35,935 nucleotides of DNA from positions 1-35,935 of the forward strand of contig NZ_MUKU01000049.1 in assembly GCF_002081825.1 (NCBI RefSeq), in the 5' to 3' direction. Origin of the DNA: Chromobacterium haemolyticum. Lineage in GTDB: Bacteria > Pseudomonadota > Gammaproteobacteria > Burkholderiales > Chromobacteriaceae. The notes beneath the pieces are model-generated. The model was not told the origin of the DNA. It did no database searches and worked only from the letters and a program-made list of their open reading frames with translations. Positions 8,363-17,291 of the stretch are shown one piece after another (positions within the stretch are counted from its first letter, which is position 1; the number at the start of each line of letters is the position of its first letter). The translations under genes were made by a program, and so were the position numbers.

Positions 8363-9170
8363 CGTCCATTCCCAGCGCTTTGCGCATGGCGGCGATACGG
8401 GTGCTCATGGTCAGATCCAGCCGCAGCGCCGCGGTGTCTATCACGCAGCCGCCGCGCTCCACCTCGGGGTCTTCTATCCATTGCCACTGGGTTTCCGGCG
8501 TTTCCTGGGCCAGAAACTCCCGCGCCACCTCCAGATCTGCCGGGTTCAAACGCAAACGCGCCTGCGCCAGCGTGGCCGGCAAGTCCTCCAGCGCCTCGCG
8601 CAGTAACTCCTGAATCAGCAAAGGGTTCTGCCGCGCCAATCCATGGCTCAGTTGGCCGGCGAGCTCCAACGCCAACGCCAGCCAATCCGCAGACAATTCG
8701 GTTTCAAAACGGGAAATCTGTTGCGCCAGCCCTTCCGCCAACTGTTGCAAGGGCTGCCAGGCCGAGGCGAAGCGGGCCTCCTGCTCGACGCGCACCTCGG
8801 CCAGGCCTTGCTCTCGCCCAGCGGTCAAACCTTCTTGATAACCGGCCGCGCGGCCGGCTTCCTGCCCTGCCTCATGGCCGGACTGCCAGGCTTCCTGATG
8901 AATGGCCTCCAGCTCGGCCGCGGTGGGATAGCCGCTAACCGCGCGCTCGCCTTCGACTGCTCCGGCATCTTCCTCGGCCCCGGTCGAAACCGGCTCAACG
9001 GCGGACTCGGCTTGCGCCTGCTCCTGTTGGCGGCGGCGCTGCTGCGCCAGCTCCATCAGTTGCACCGGCGTCAGCTTCTGAGTCAGGCCGTCCAGCGCGT
9101 TGGGGCTCCAAGTGCTCCAACCCTCCAGCTCTTCGCCCGGAATGATGGGATTACTCGACGAGACCTTCAT
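8343..9170 (-). CDS. fliH: Flagellar assembly protein FliH
   Basis: ATG at 9170 is preferred over the GTG one codon upstream because AAGGG is 5 nt before it; the product has 275 residues. The N-terminal half is Gln/Glu/Ala-rich and predicted coiled coil, including GxxxG-like repeats ([18 protein letters not shown], about residues 92-115) characteristic of FliH. The C-terminal third is the FliH/YscL domain. FliH dimers bind FliI and tether it to FliN in the C-ring. The gene overlaps fliG upstream and fliI downstream. Confidence 0.92.
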   Translation of the reverse strand: MKVSSSNPIIPGEELEGWSTWSPNALDGLTQKLTPVQLMELAQQRRRQQEQAQAESAVEPVSTGAEEDAGAVEGERAVSGYPTAAELEAIHQEAWQSGHEAGQEAGRAAGYQEGLTAGREQGLAEVRVEQEARFASAWQPLQQLAEGLAQQISRFETELSADWLALALELAGQLSHGLARQNPLLIQELLREALEDLPATLAQARLRLNPADLEVAREFLAQETPETQWQWIEDPEVERGGCVIDTAALRLDLTMSTRIAAMRKALGMDDEPAAD

Positions 9171-10149
9171 CACCGCCCTTGCTGCCTAGCACGATCTGGC
9201 CGTCGTCGGCGAGCTTGCGCACCACCTTGAGGATCTCCTTCTGCTCGGCCTCCACTTCGGACAGCTTGACCGGCCCTTTGGACTCCAGATCGTCGCGCAG
9301 CATTTCCGCCGCGCGCTGCGACATATTGCGGAAAATCTTGTCCTTGAGCTCGGCGCTGGTGCCCTTGAGCGCGATAACCAGGGAATCGGATTGCACTTCG
9401 CGCAAAATGGTCTGGATCGACCGGTCGTCGATTTCCAGTATGTTCTCGAACACGAACATCTTGTCCTGAATGCGCTGCGCCAGTTCCGGATCGTACTCGC
9501 GGATATAGTTGAGCGCGGCGGCCTCTACGTTGGACCCCATGAAGTTGAGGATTTCCGCGGTCAGGCCAATGCCGCCGGCCGCGCTCTTCTTGATGCGGTC
9601 GGAGCCGGACAAGAGCTGGGTCAACACATCGTTCAATTCTCGCAACGCCTGCGGCTGAACGCCCTCCAGCGTGGCGGTGCGGATCAGCACCTCGTTGCGC
9701 ATCCGCTCCGGGAAATAGGACAGGATGGAGCTGGACAGGTCCGGTTCCAGATGCACCAGAATGGTGGCGATGATCTGCGGGTGTTCGTTGCGGATCAAGT
9801 CGGCGGCGGAAGAAGGATCCATCCACTTCAGGCTTTCGATGCCGCTGTGGTCGTTGCCCTGCATGATCTTGTCCAGCAGGTTGGCCGCCTTGTCCGGGCC
9901 CAACGCCTCGATCAGCACATTGCGCAAGTATTCGTCGGACGCGCCGATGCTGGCGCGCGCCGCGCACTCGCCCTTGAATTCGCTGACCACGGTGTCAATC
10001 TGCTCGTAGCTCAGGTTATTGATCGCCGCCATCGCCAGCGAAATCTTCTGCACTTCCTTGGGGCCGAGGTATTTGAACACCTCGACGGCTTCCGCCTGCC
10101 CCAGGCTGAACAGCAACACCGCGCTCTTGCGCACTCCGTTCTCACTCAT
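9151..10149 (-). CDS. fliG: Flagellar motor switch protein FliG
   Basis: This 332-residue protein begins MSENGVRKSAVLLFSLG, the usual FliG start. It contains the N-terminal FliF-binding domain, the middle domain with EHPQ (EHPQIIATIL, about residue 125) and the C-terminal torque domain with the charged segment DDLESKGPVKLSEVE that faces the stator. FliG couples the MS ring to the C-ring and to MotA. Its ATG overlaps the end of fliF by 8 nt, and its 3' end overlaps fliH by 20 nt. Confidence 0.97.
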   Translation of the reverse strand: MSENGVRKSAVLLFSLGQAEAVEVFKYLGPKEVQKISLAMAAINNLSYEQIDTVVSEFKGECAARASIGASDEYLRNVLIEALGPDKAANLLDKIMQGNDHSGIESLKWMDPSSAADLIRNEHPQIIATILVHLEPDLSSSILSYFPERMRNEVLIRTATLEGVQPQALRELNDVLTQLLSGSDRIKKSAAGGIGLTAEILNFMGSNVEAAALNYIREYDPELAQRIQDKMFVFENILEIDDRSIQTILREVQSDSLVIALKGTSAELKDKIFRNMSQRAAEMLRDDLESKGPVKLSEVEAEQKEILKVVRKLADDGQIVLGSKGGDEGLVE

Positions 10150-11881
10150 CGGCGCTTATCCATTCCTTGATGATCTGAGCGGCCATGCGCGGATCGGATT
10201 TCACCATTTCACGCACGGCTTCCAGATTGGTGGTGTATTGCCGCATCTGCGCTTCGCGCGGATCGCCTCCGCCCGCGGCGCCACCGGCGTGACCGGCCGC
10301 GCCTTCTTCGCCCTCTTCTCCAGCGACGCCCAGCAGGCGACCGCCCGCGGCGGCCTGCGCCGCGGCCTCTTCTTCGCTGCCCTTGGCCGGTGCCGGCGGC
10401 TTGACCAAGTCGCGCATGATGGGACGCACCACGCCGAACAGCAGATAGAGCACGGCAATGGTCAGTAGGCCGTACTTGATCAGGCTGGAGCCGTTGCTGG
10501 TCACATAGTCGGTGACTTTCTCCTGCAGCGTCGCCGGCACTTCGGCGTCGGCGAAGGCGGCGTTGACCACGTTCAAGGTGTCGCCGCGCTGGGTGTTGAA
10601 GCCCATCGCCTCTTTGACCAGATTATTGATCTGCTGAACCTCCTGCGGGGTCAGCGGCGTCGGTTTCATCTCGCCGTTCTTGTCCGGCATGCGCCGGTAG
10701 TTGACCACCACGGCGGCGGACAGACGTTTGACGCCGCCCTGCGGCATCTTGGTGTGCTGGATGGTTTTATCGACTTCATAATTGGTGGTGATGTCGCGCT
10801 GCAGCGTACCGGACGCGCCCATGGTCTGGCCGGACAGCGTGGCCGTGCCCGGCGCGGCGCCCGGCGGCAGCGTGATCGGCGCGGAAGCGGCCGACGGCGG
10901 CTGATTGGACAAGGCCCCCGGCACCCCAGACGGCAGCGCCGCGCCGTTGTTCAACTTTTCGCTGATCTGCTGGCTGCGGGTAGAAGACGGATTGGGGCTG
11001 GAATTGGGCTTGAAGGTTTCCGAAGTCTGCTCCACCTCGGCGAAATCGACGCTGGCGGTGACCTGGGCGCGCGAGTTGCCCTTACCGAAAATGGGCTCCA
11101 GGATATCCTCGATGCGCTTGACGTAGCCCTCTTCGACCTGGCGCACGTATCCCAACTGTCGCTGATCCAGGCCCGAGTTCTCATCCGGGCCGCTTTGCTT
11201 GGACAGGAGGTTGCCGTCCTGATCGACGATAGTGACGTTCTTGACTGGCAGATTGGGCACCGAACTGGACACTAGGTGCAGAATGCCGGCGATTTGCCCG
11301 GCGTCAAGCAAGCGGCCGCGGAACAGGGTCAACATCACCGAAGCGGTGGGCTGCTGCTGCTCGCGCACGAATACGCTTTGCTTAGGGGTGGCGATATGAA
11401 CGCGTGCGCTCTCCACCGAGCCCACCGCTTCAATGGTACGCGCCAGCTCGCCCTCGATCGCGCGCTGGTAGTTGACCTGCTCGGCGAACTGACTGATGCC
11501 GAACTTCTGATTGTCCATCAGTTCGAAACCGACGCCCCCGGCCTTGGGCAGGCCTTGCGCCGCCAGCTTCAAGCGCGCATCGTAAACCTTGTCCGAGGGC
11601 ACGGAGATGGTGCCGCCCTCGCCCAGTTGGTACGGCACGTTCATCTGCTGCAGCGAAGCGGCCACTTGGCCGCCGTCGCGGTCGGAAATATTGGAGAACA
11701 GGACTTTATAGTTGGGCGTGCGGTTCAACACCACCGCGCCCACGATGACGGCGAAAATAGCGGCCACCGCCGCGAGGAATAGGACTTTTTTATTGTTGGG
11801 AAGCGCTTTGAAGCGATCGGACGCTTCATTCATGCGGCTTCGCCAAACGGGCGTAGCGTTTTCTTCTGCCAGGTCAGCCAT
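10142..11881 (-). CDS. fliF: Flagellar MS-ring protein FliF
   Basis: The 579-residue protein has two membrane helices (about residues 33-52 and 468-488) enclosing a large periplasmic region with the ring-building domains, including the VLFSNISDRDGGQVAASLQQ and YVKRIEDILEPIFGKGN segments. The cytoplasmic C-terminal tail ends AQIIKEWISADE, the motif that binds FliG. FliF assembles first and forms the MS and beta-collar rings. The C-terminal cytosolic linker is Ala/Gly/Glu-rich. A 53-nt gap separates it from fliE; no promoter signal is visible there. Confidence 0.97.
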   Translation of the reverse strand: MADLAEENATPVWRSRMNEASDRFKALPNNKKVLFLAAVAAIFAVIVGAVVLNRTPNYKVLFSNISDRDGGQVAASLQQMNVPYQLGEGGTISVPSDKVYDARLKLAAQGLPKAGGVGFELMDNQKFGISQFAEQVNYQRAIEGELARTIEAVGSVESARVHIATPKQSVFVREQQQPTASVMLTLFRGRLLDAGQIAGILHLVSSSVPNLPVKNVTIVDQDGNLLSKQSGPDENSGLDQRQLGYVRQVEEGYVKRIEDILEPIFGKGNSRAQVTASVDFAEVEQTSETFKPNSSPNPSSTRSQQISEKLNNGAALPSGVPGALSNQPPSAASAPITLPPGAAPGTATLSGQTMGASGTLQRDITTNYEVDKTIQHTKMPQGGVKRLSAAVVVNYRRMPDKNGEMKPTPLTPQEVQQINNLVKEAMGFNTQRGDTLNVVNAAFADAEVPATLQEKVTDYVTSNGSSLIKYGLLTIAVLYLLFGVVRPIMRDLVKPPAPAKGSEEEAAAQAAAGGRLLGVAGEEGEEGAAGHAGGAAGGGDPREAQMRQYTTNLEAVREMVKSDPRMAAQIIKEWISADE

Positions 11882-11934
11882 ACAGTGGTTTTAGGTTCGA
11901 GCCCACCGCCGCCGGCTGGTCGGGTCCGGCAACG

Positions 11935-12255
11935 CTAGACTTGGGTATTCATGATTTCCTGATAGGCGGTGACCAGCTTGTTGCGCGCCTGAACCATGGT
12001 TTGGAACGACAGGCTGGCTTTCTGCAGCGACACCATCACGTCCTGCAGGTTGACCCCCTCGTCACCCAATTCAAATTGCTTCTGCATCTCCTGCGAAGTC
12101 TGCTGCGCAGAGTTCACCTGCTCCAAGGTGGACTTTAGCACAGCGGAGAAGTCCACCTGGGACGCTTCCGGGGCCGTAGCGGCGGGTTTGCCCGCGGCCA
12201 GGGCCGAGGCGGTGCGCAGCTCGCCCAACAGTTGATCGATATTTGGCACTGACAT
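11935..12255 (-). CDS. fliE: Flagellar hook-basal body protein FliE
   Basis: ATG at 12255 gives 106 residues, the usual FliE length, with a GGAG ribosome binding site 6 nt upstream; an upstream in-frame start would overlap flrC. The C-terminal part (DEGVNLQDVMVSLQKASLSFQTMVQARNKLVTAYQEIMNTQV in content) has the FliE signature of paired amphipathic helices. FliE joins the MS ring to the rod and is the first substrate of the export gate. It starts only 2 nt after the flrC stop codon, so flrC and fliE are probably co-transcribed unless an internal promoter in flrC is used. Confidence 0.95.
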   Translation of the reverse strand: MSVPNIDQLLGELRTASALAAGKPAATAPEASQVDFSAVLKSTLEQVNSAQQTSQEMQKQFELGDEGVNLQDVMVSLQKASLSFQTMVQARNKLVTAYQEIMNTQV

Positions 12256-12257
12256 GG

Positions 12258-13634
12258 TTACTCCAAGCCATTTCCATCTGGAACCTCCTGACATCCGTCG
12301 GCCGCGTCTTCATCACGGTAACGCTGCAATTTATAGCGCAATGTGCGCTCGCTGATGCCCAGTTTTTCCGCGGCCAGCTTCTTGACGCCGCCCACCGCGG
12401 TCAAGGTTTCCAGAATATGGCGTTTCTCTAGCGTTTTCATGTCGGTTTCATCCGACACGGAATTGTCTTTTTCAGACGCTGTCCGGGTAACCTGAGCCGC
12501 GACGGAGTCGTGATCCAGCAGCAGATCGGCGGCAAAAATTTCCGCCCCGGCGGCAAGAATCACCGCCCGCTGCACCACATTCTCCAGTTCGCGGATGTTA
12601 CCCTCCCAACTATAGGCCGTCAAATGACGTTCCGCATCCTCGGACAGGATCAGATTGCCTCTTCCGGCGGCCTCTGCGTACTTTTTAAGCATGATTCGTG
12701 CCAGAGGCAGAATATCGTCGCGGCGCTCGGCCAGCGCGGGGATGCGCATCGGGAACACATTCAAGCGAAAATACAGGTCCTCGCGAAATTGACCCGCGTC
12801 CACCGCGGCCTGCAGGTCGCGGTTGGAAGTGGCCAGCACGCGGATGTCCAACTTCAAGGTTCGCGTGCCGCCGACGCGCTCCACTTCCCGCTCCTGCAAC
12901 ACGCGCAGCAGCTTGGCCTGCAGCGACAAAGGCATCTCGGTGACCTCGTCCAGCAAAATGGTACCACCCTGCGCCTGCTCGAACTTGCCCGGCAAAGCCT
13001 GCGCCGCGCCGGTGAAAGCGCCGCGCTCATGCCCGAACAAGGTGGACTCCAACAGGTTTTCCGGGATGGCCGCGCAGTTGACCGCGACGAAAGGCCCTTC
13101 GCGGCGCTTTGAGTGCCGGTGGATATAACGCGCCAGCACTTCCTTGCCCACGCCGCTGGGGCCGGAAATCATTACGCTGACATCGCTGCCGGCCACTCGT
13201 CCGGCCAGCGCGAACAACTGCCGCATCGCGGCGGACTCGGCCACCACTTCGCCGCTCGCTTCGCTAGGCATGCGCAGCAGGTGCTTTTCCACTTCGGCGA
13301 TCAGACTGGCCGGCTCAAACGGCTTGAGCAGGTAATGCGCGGCGCCCGCGCGCAGCAATTCAATCGCTCTTTCAATCACGCCGTACGCAGTCATCAAAAT
13401 GAAGGGGACGCCGGGATAACGCTTTTTCGCCTCCTCGAACAGCGTGTAGCCATCCATCGGTGCCATTTGGGCGTCGGATACGATCAACCCCACCGGCGCT
13501 TCTTTCAATTTGGCCAGGGCCGCGGCGCCGTCGCCGGCCTCCAATGTGGGATAGCCGGCCAAGCTCAAAGTGTCGACGATGGCTTCGCGCAGATCAGCGT
13601 CGTCTTCCACCACCAGAATAGGGAGATACTTCAT
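12258..13634 (-). CDS. flrC: Sigma-54-dependent response regulator, FlrC/FleR type
   Basis: The 458-residue protein has three domains: a receiver (about 1-120, phospho-acceptor Asp54 in SDAQM, Thr and Lys104 in place), an AAA+ domain (about 130-365, Walker A GPSGVGKE at 158-165 and an intact GAFTGA sigma-54 contact loop at 205-210), and a C-terminal Fis-type helix-turn-helix (about 420-445, KLAAEKLGISERTLRYKL). FlrC/FleR proteins switch on sigma-54 class III flagellar genes in Vibrio and Pseudomonas. Its position directly before fliE and the sigma-54 promoter at fliK fit this. The usual partner kinase gene flrB/fleS is not next to it; a receiver-less cheB lies upstream instead. Confidence 0.92.
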   Translation of the reverse strand: MKYLPILVVEDDADLREAIVDTLSLAGYPTLEAGDGAAALAKLKEAPVGLIVSDAQMAPMDGYTLFEEAKKRYPGVPFILMTAYGVIERAIELLRAGAAHYLLKPFEPASLIAEVEKHLLRMPSEASGEVVAESAAMRQLFALAGRVAGSDVSVMISGPSGVGKEVLARYIHRHSKRREGPFVAVNCAAIPENLLESTLFGHERGAFTGAAQALPGKFEQAQGGTILLDEVTEMPLSLQAKLLRVLQEREVERVGGTRTLKLDIRVLATSNRDLQAAVDAGQFREDLYFRLNVFPMRIPALAERRDDILPLARIMLKKYAEAAGRGNLILSEDAERHLTAYSWEGNIRELENVVQRAVILAAGAEIFAADLLLDHDSVAAQVTRTASEKDNSVSDETDMKTLEKRHILETLTAVGGVKKLAAEKLGISERTLRYKLQRYRDEDAADGCQEVPDGNGLE

Positions 13635-13656
13635 GTTTTCTTGTTCTATCAGAGGA

Positions 13657-14364
13657 TTAAGCCGATCCGCCGGCTTGATGTTGCTTTTGCGTGGCCAGCA
13701 CCGACAAGCGCGTGGCGATGCTCTCCAAGGCCAGCACTTCGTGCGCGCCGCCCATGGCGATGGCCTCCTTGGGCATGCCGAACACTACGCAGCTGGCTTC
13801 GTCCTGGGCTATGTTCCAGGCGCCGGCCTGCTTGAGCTCCAGCATGCCGCTGGCGCCGTCCCGCCCCATGCCGGTCAGGATGACGCCTATGCAGTTCTTG
13901 CCCACCAGATTGGCGGCGGAACGGAACAGTACGTCTACCGACGGCCGATGCCGGTTGACCGGCGGCCCGGCGTGCAGGCCGATGGCATAGCCTATGGTGG
14001 GCGCCGGCTTGATCAGCAGATGGGAGTGGCCGGGCGCAATGTAGACGGTGCCGTTTTGCAGTCGTTCATTGTCTTCCGCCTCCTTCACCGTCAACTTGCA
14101 CAGAGTGTTTAAGCGCGTGGCGAAGGAATGGGTGAACATTTCCGGCATGTGCTGAGTGATCAGAATGGGCGGCATCGAAACCGGCAGTGCGGTCAGCAAG
14201 GTGCGCAAGGCCTCCGTGCCGCCGGTGGAAGAGCCGATGACGATCACCGCCTGGCTGGCCAAGGGCATTTTGCCGACCTGCCTGGACAAAATGATGTCCG
14301 CATTATGACTGGGCACCACGTCCAGCGGCTTTTTGGCGGAGGTTCCCCTCGTCATCTGCCCCAT
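13657..14364 (-). CDS. cheB: CheB-type protein-glutamate methylesterase lacking the receiver domain
   Basis: The 235-residue product contains only the methylesterase domain (about 37-225). The catalytic triad is present and correctly spaced: Ser46 in GSSTGG, His72 in TQHMP and Asp169 in TGMGRDG. The N-terminal receiver domain of ordinary CheB is absent; only about 36 residues precede the catalytic domain, including SHNADIIL, which resembles the interdomain linker of full-length CheB. The start is supported by AAGGA 5 nt before ATG at 14364, and the 70 nt upstream carry no receiver remnant. CheB removes methyl groups from chemoreceptors. Without the inhibitory receiver domain this one could be constitutive or controlled differently. 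It lies 22 nt upstream of flrC and probably shares its transcript. Confidence 0.88.
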   Translation of the reverse strand: MGQMTRGTSAKKPLDVVPSHNADIILSRQVGKMPLASQAVIVIGSSTGGTEALRTLLTALPVSMPPILITQHMPEMFTHSFATRLNTLCKLTVKEAEDNERLQNGTVYIAPGHSHLLIKPAPTIGYAIGLHAGPPVNRHRPSVDVLFRSAANLVGKNCIGVILTGMGRDGASGMLELKQAGAWNIAQDEASCVVFGMPKEAIAMGGAHEVLALESIATRLSVLATQKQHQAGGSA

Positions 14365-14434
14365 ACGCGTCCTTGGCTTTCTATGGTTATTGTAAAAACA
14401 GCCCGCGCGCGCGGCGCTTCCACGTCAAACGGCT

Positions 14435-14932
14435 TCATGGCGCCGGCTCCGTCTCTGCATCCGCGATGCGGGTCAGCCAGGCGTCGCAAGCCGCTTCCAC
14501 TAGGTCCAGCACGATGTCGAAACCGCCAGCCCCGCCGTAATAGGGATCGGGCACGTCGCGGGCGGCGCCGGGCAGCGGCTCCAGCAGCAAATGCAGCTTG
14601 CCGCGATAGGATGGCGGACATTGGGCGTTTAACAAAGCCAAATTTTGCCGGTCGGCGACCAAAATCCAATCGAAACGCTCGAAATCACGCCCCTCCACCT
14701 GCCTTGCCCGCAAATCGGACAGGTCGTAGCCGCGGCGCAGCGCCGCCTGACAGGTGCGCCGATCCGGCGCTTCGCCGACGTGGTAGTCGTGCGTGCCTGC
14801 CGACTCCACTCGCATACGCGCCTCCAGACCCGCGCTCTTGAGCTTGGCTCGCATCACCCCTTCCGCGGTTGGCGACCGGCAGATGTTTCCCATGCAAACA
14901 AACAAAATGGACAAGCAATCGTTCTGGCTCAT
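14435..14932 (-). CDS. Low-molecular-weight protein-tyrosine phosphatase
   Basis: The 165-residue protein has the P-loop C-x5-R-S near its N-terminus (VCMGNICRSPTAEGV, about residues 12-26) and the distal catalytic aspartate in VPDPYYGG (about residue 125). These are the complete active-site set of LMW-PTPs (Wzb/Etp/PtpA type). Such enzymes dephosphorylate tyrosine kinases of capsule export or act as general phosphatases. No Wzc-like kinase or polysaccharide export gene is adjacent, so the partner is unknown. The ATG at 14932 is preferred over an upstream TTG because it begins the conserved domain. It is 70 nt upstream of cheB and separate from the kinase gene above. Confidence 0.92.
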   Translation of the reverse strand: MSQNDCLSILFVCMGNICRSPTAEGVMRAKLKSAGLEARMRVESAGTHDYHVGEAPDRRTCQAALRRGYDLSDLRARQVEGRDFERFDWILVADRQNLALLNAQCPPSYRGKLHLLLEPLPGAARDVPDPYYGGAGGFDIVLDLVEAACDAWLTRIADAETEPAP

Positions 14933-15060
14933 GGACGGTTTCGGCCCTCTATTTTTATTCAGTATGGGATTCAAGCACTAACTCGCCTCGATCTTATCAC
15001 TTCCGCCGCAGGCTACGCGCCCATATGGGACGCGCCGACGATTTTCACGCCGCCCCGCGA

Positions 15061-17286
15061 CTAACGCAACGCCGGCAGGTCCATGCCGGCGAGATAGCCG
15101 GCCGCGATGCAGGCGCTGCGCGTCGAGTCGAACAGGAGGCCGACTCTTTCCGCCTCGTCGGCCAGCCCCTCCTCCGCCGCCAAGGCCAAGCGCTCCAGTC
15201 CGGCACAGGACCCGCCCAGAGCGCTGAAGCCCAGGGTCAACGCGGCGCCCTTCAAATTGTGCGAGTGGCGCCGCACCTGATCCCGCTGACCGGCCAGCGC
15301 CGCGGCCAGCAATTCATCGACCCTGCCGACCTTGCCGGCGAAGAATTGCGCCACCAACTCCCGGTATTTTTCCAAGGTCAGCATTTCCGTCATTTTTTCT
15401 ATCATCGCCACGTCCAGCAAGGCCGGCAACATGGAGGGCTCGGCGCTGCGCTCCAGGGCCGGCCCATCGCCGAACTGACGCTCCAGCATGGCTTGGAAAT
15501 CTTCCGCGTGCAGCGGCTTGGCCAGAAAATCATCCAGCCCGCCGGCCAGGGCTTTATCCCGCGTTTCCGAGAGGACGTCGGCCGTCAAAGCAACAATCTT
15601 CATGCCCGGCGTCATCGCGCGCTCGCGCAAACGCCTTGTCGCCTCGATGCCGTCCATCGCCGGCATGTGCAAATCCATCAAAACCAGATCGAAAGGTTGC
15701 CGGGTTGCCGCCTCCACGGCTTCCGCGCCGCCCTGAATCACGGTGACGAAGTGCCCTTGTTTCTGCAGCATCGCCTGCATGTATTTGCGATTGACCGGGT
15801 TGTCGTCCACCACCAAAACACGGAGCTGACGCCCCGGCTCCGCCGGATCCGCCTCGGCACCCGCCTTGACCAGGCCTTCCGGCGCACTCATCGCTTGCAA
15901 GGGCAGCGATAGCACGAAGACGCTGCCCGCGCCCAGCGCGCTGTGCACGGTAATGCCGCCGCCCATCAGTTGCGCCAGGTTCTGGGAGATTTCCAGGCCC
16001 AGGCCGCTGCCGCCGTACTGACGCACGGTGGAGCTGTCGCCTTGGGAGAAGCGCTTGAACAAACGCGCCAGGCTAGCGTCATCCATGCCTATGCCGGTAT
16101 CCCTTACCGTGATCCGCAGCACGGCCCCGCTTTCCGAACCCGATTCCGCGGCCTCCGCCTGAATGGTCACCGCGCCCATCTCGGTGAACTTGATCGCGTT
16201 GCTGAGCAGGTTAAGCAGGATTTGCCGCAGGCGGGTCGGATCGCACAGCACCCACTCGGGCACGTTCAAATCCAGCGCCATGCGCATGGCCAGCCCCTTG
16301 GCCACGGCCTGGCCGCGCATCAGGCTTTCGCATTGCAACAATAGTTGCCGCAAATTGCACACTGTGGGCAGCAGGTCCAGCTTGCCCGACTCCAGTTTGC
16401 TGGCGTCCAGCACATCGTTCAGCAAGGCCATCAGATGGCGAGCGGACTCTTCGGCGGTCTTGATGTAGTCGGCCTGCACCGGCGTGGGGGTGCAGTCTCC
16501 CAGCAAGGACAGCATGCCCAGAACGCCGTTGAGCGGCGTGCGGATTTCATGACTCATATTGGCGAGAAACACGCTTTTCGCCATGCTGCCGGCCTCAGCC
16601 TGTACCCGAGCCTGCTCCAGTACGCCGGTCAGTTCTTCCAACTCGTGACGCCGCCGTTCCAACTGCCGCAACTGCCGGACCACGATAATGGCGAAGCCGA
16701 GGATCAGCGCCCATTCGAAGGCCATCAGCCAATTGCTGACCACGATGTGTTGCTGCATGCTTTTGTTGCGCGCGTCCACTTGCTCCGCCATGCGCTGATT
16801 GGCCACCAGCGACAGGTCGTGCAATGGGCCGTTCAGCAAGTCCAGCTCGGAGTCCAGCCGCCGCAAGCCGTCCAACTCCAGTGCCACTCCGGACTGGCGA
16901 CTGAAATAGGCATCGGCCTTGCGGATGAAGGCGTCCAGCTTGGGACGTGCCTGCTGGTATTCCTGGGTGCCATCCAGCAGGCTGGAGTACAGGCCATGGT
17001 CGACCACCCCCACGCGGCTGACGAAAATGTCGTAGCGTTCTTGCAGTTCCGCCCGGTCCTGCTCATGGTTCAGCACATGTTCTATCGTCGTCTGCAGCCT
17101 CATTGACTCGGTTTCGAGCTGAAAATAGGCCCATACGATGTTGTCGCCTTCGTAGCGCGCCGCCGTGTTCAGCATGTCCGCCTGACGTACCTGGATATAG
17201 GCCACCCCGGCGAACACGCAGGCCAGCGTCGCTCCGATCAAGATCAGGCTCCGCCAGGAGGAGTAGCTGCGCTGTGGCGTATTCAT
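15061..17286 (-). CDS. Hybrid sensor histidine kinase (TM-HisKA-HATPase-REC-Hpt)
   Basis: The protein of about 741 residues is a membrane kinase. It has one N-terminal helix (about 13-31), a periplasmic helical sensor of about 150 residues without a recognisable named domain, and a second helix (about 186-204). There is no clear HAMP; a coiled linker leads to HisKA with SHEIRTPLNG (His about 246). HATPase (N, G1 DTGIGM, G2 GGSGLGL) follows, then a receiver with LVLMDLHMPAMDG and a C-terminal Hpt domain with HNLKGAALTLG. All phosphorelay residues are present. The start is ATG at 17286, though TTG at 17295 overlapping the upstream stop is possible. It is the third gene of an operon with a periplasmic molybdopterin-fold protein and a REC-EAL phosphodiesterase. 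Confidence 0.92.
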   Translation of the reverse strand: MNTPQRSYSSWRSLILIGATLACVFAGVAYIQVRQADMLNTAARYEGDNIVWAYFQLETESMRLQTTIEHVLNHEQDRAELQERYDIFVSRVGVVDHGLYSSLLDGTQEYQQARPKLDAFIRKADAYFSRQSGVALELDGLRRLDSELDLLNGPLHDLSLVANQRMAEQVDARNKSMQQHIVVSNWLMAFEWALILGFAIIVVRQLRQLERRRHELEELTGVLEQARVQAEAGSMAKSVFLANMSHEIRTPLNGVLGMLSLLGDCTPTPVQADYIKTAEESARHLMALLNDVLDASKLESGKLDLLPTVCNLRQLLLQCESLMRGQAVAKGLAMRMALDLNVPEWVLCDPTRLRQILLNLLSNAIKFTEMGAVTIQAEAAESGSESGAVLRITVRDTGIGMDDASLARLFKRFSQGDSSTVRQYGGSGLGLEISQNLAQLMGGGITVHSALGAGSVFVLSLPLQAMSAPEGLVKAGAEADPAEPGRQLRVLVVDDNPVNRKYMQAMLQKQGHFVTVIQGGAEAVEAATRQPFDLVLMDLHMPAMDGIEATRRLRERAMTPGMKIVALTADVLSETRDKALAGGLDDFLAKPLHAEDFQAMLERQFGDGPALERSAEPSMLPALLDVAMIEKMTEMLTLEKYRELVAQFFAGKVGRVDELLAAALAGQRDQVRRHSHNLKGAALTLGFSALGGSCAGLERLALAAEEGLADEAERVGLLFDSTRSACIAAGYLAGMDLPALR

Positions 17287-17291
17287 CGCGC

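Noticed and set aside
6497-8938. An 813-codon open frame on the plus strand
   Set aside because: It runs antisense through fliJ, fliI and part of fliH, whose minus-strand products carry all the conserved motifs. The composition is His/Gln/Arg-rich, as produced by GC-biased codons read backwards.
14365-14434. A hidden receiver domain upstream of the CheB catalytic domain
   Set aside because: Only 70 nt separate it from the phosphatase gene, and no frame there encodes receiver motifs, so the domain is absent rather than frameshifted.
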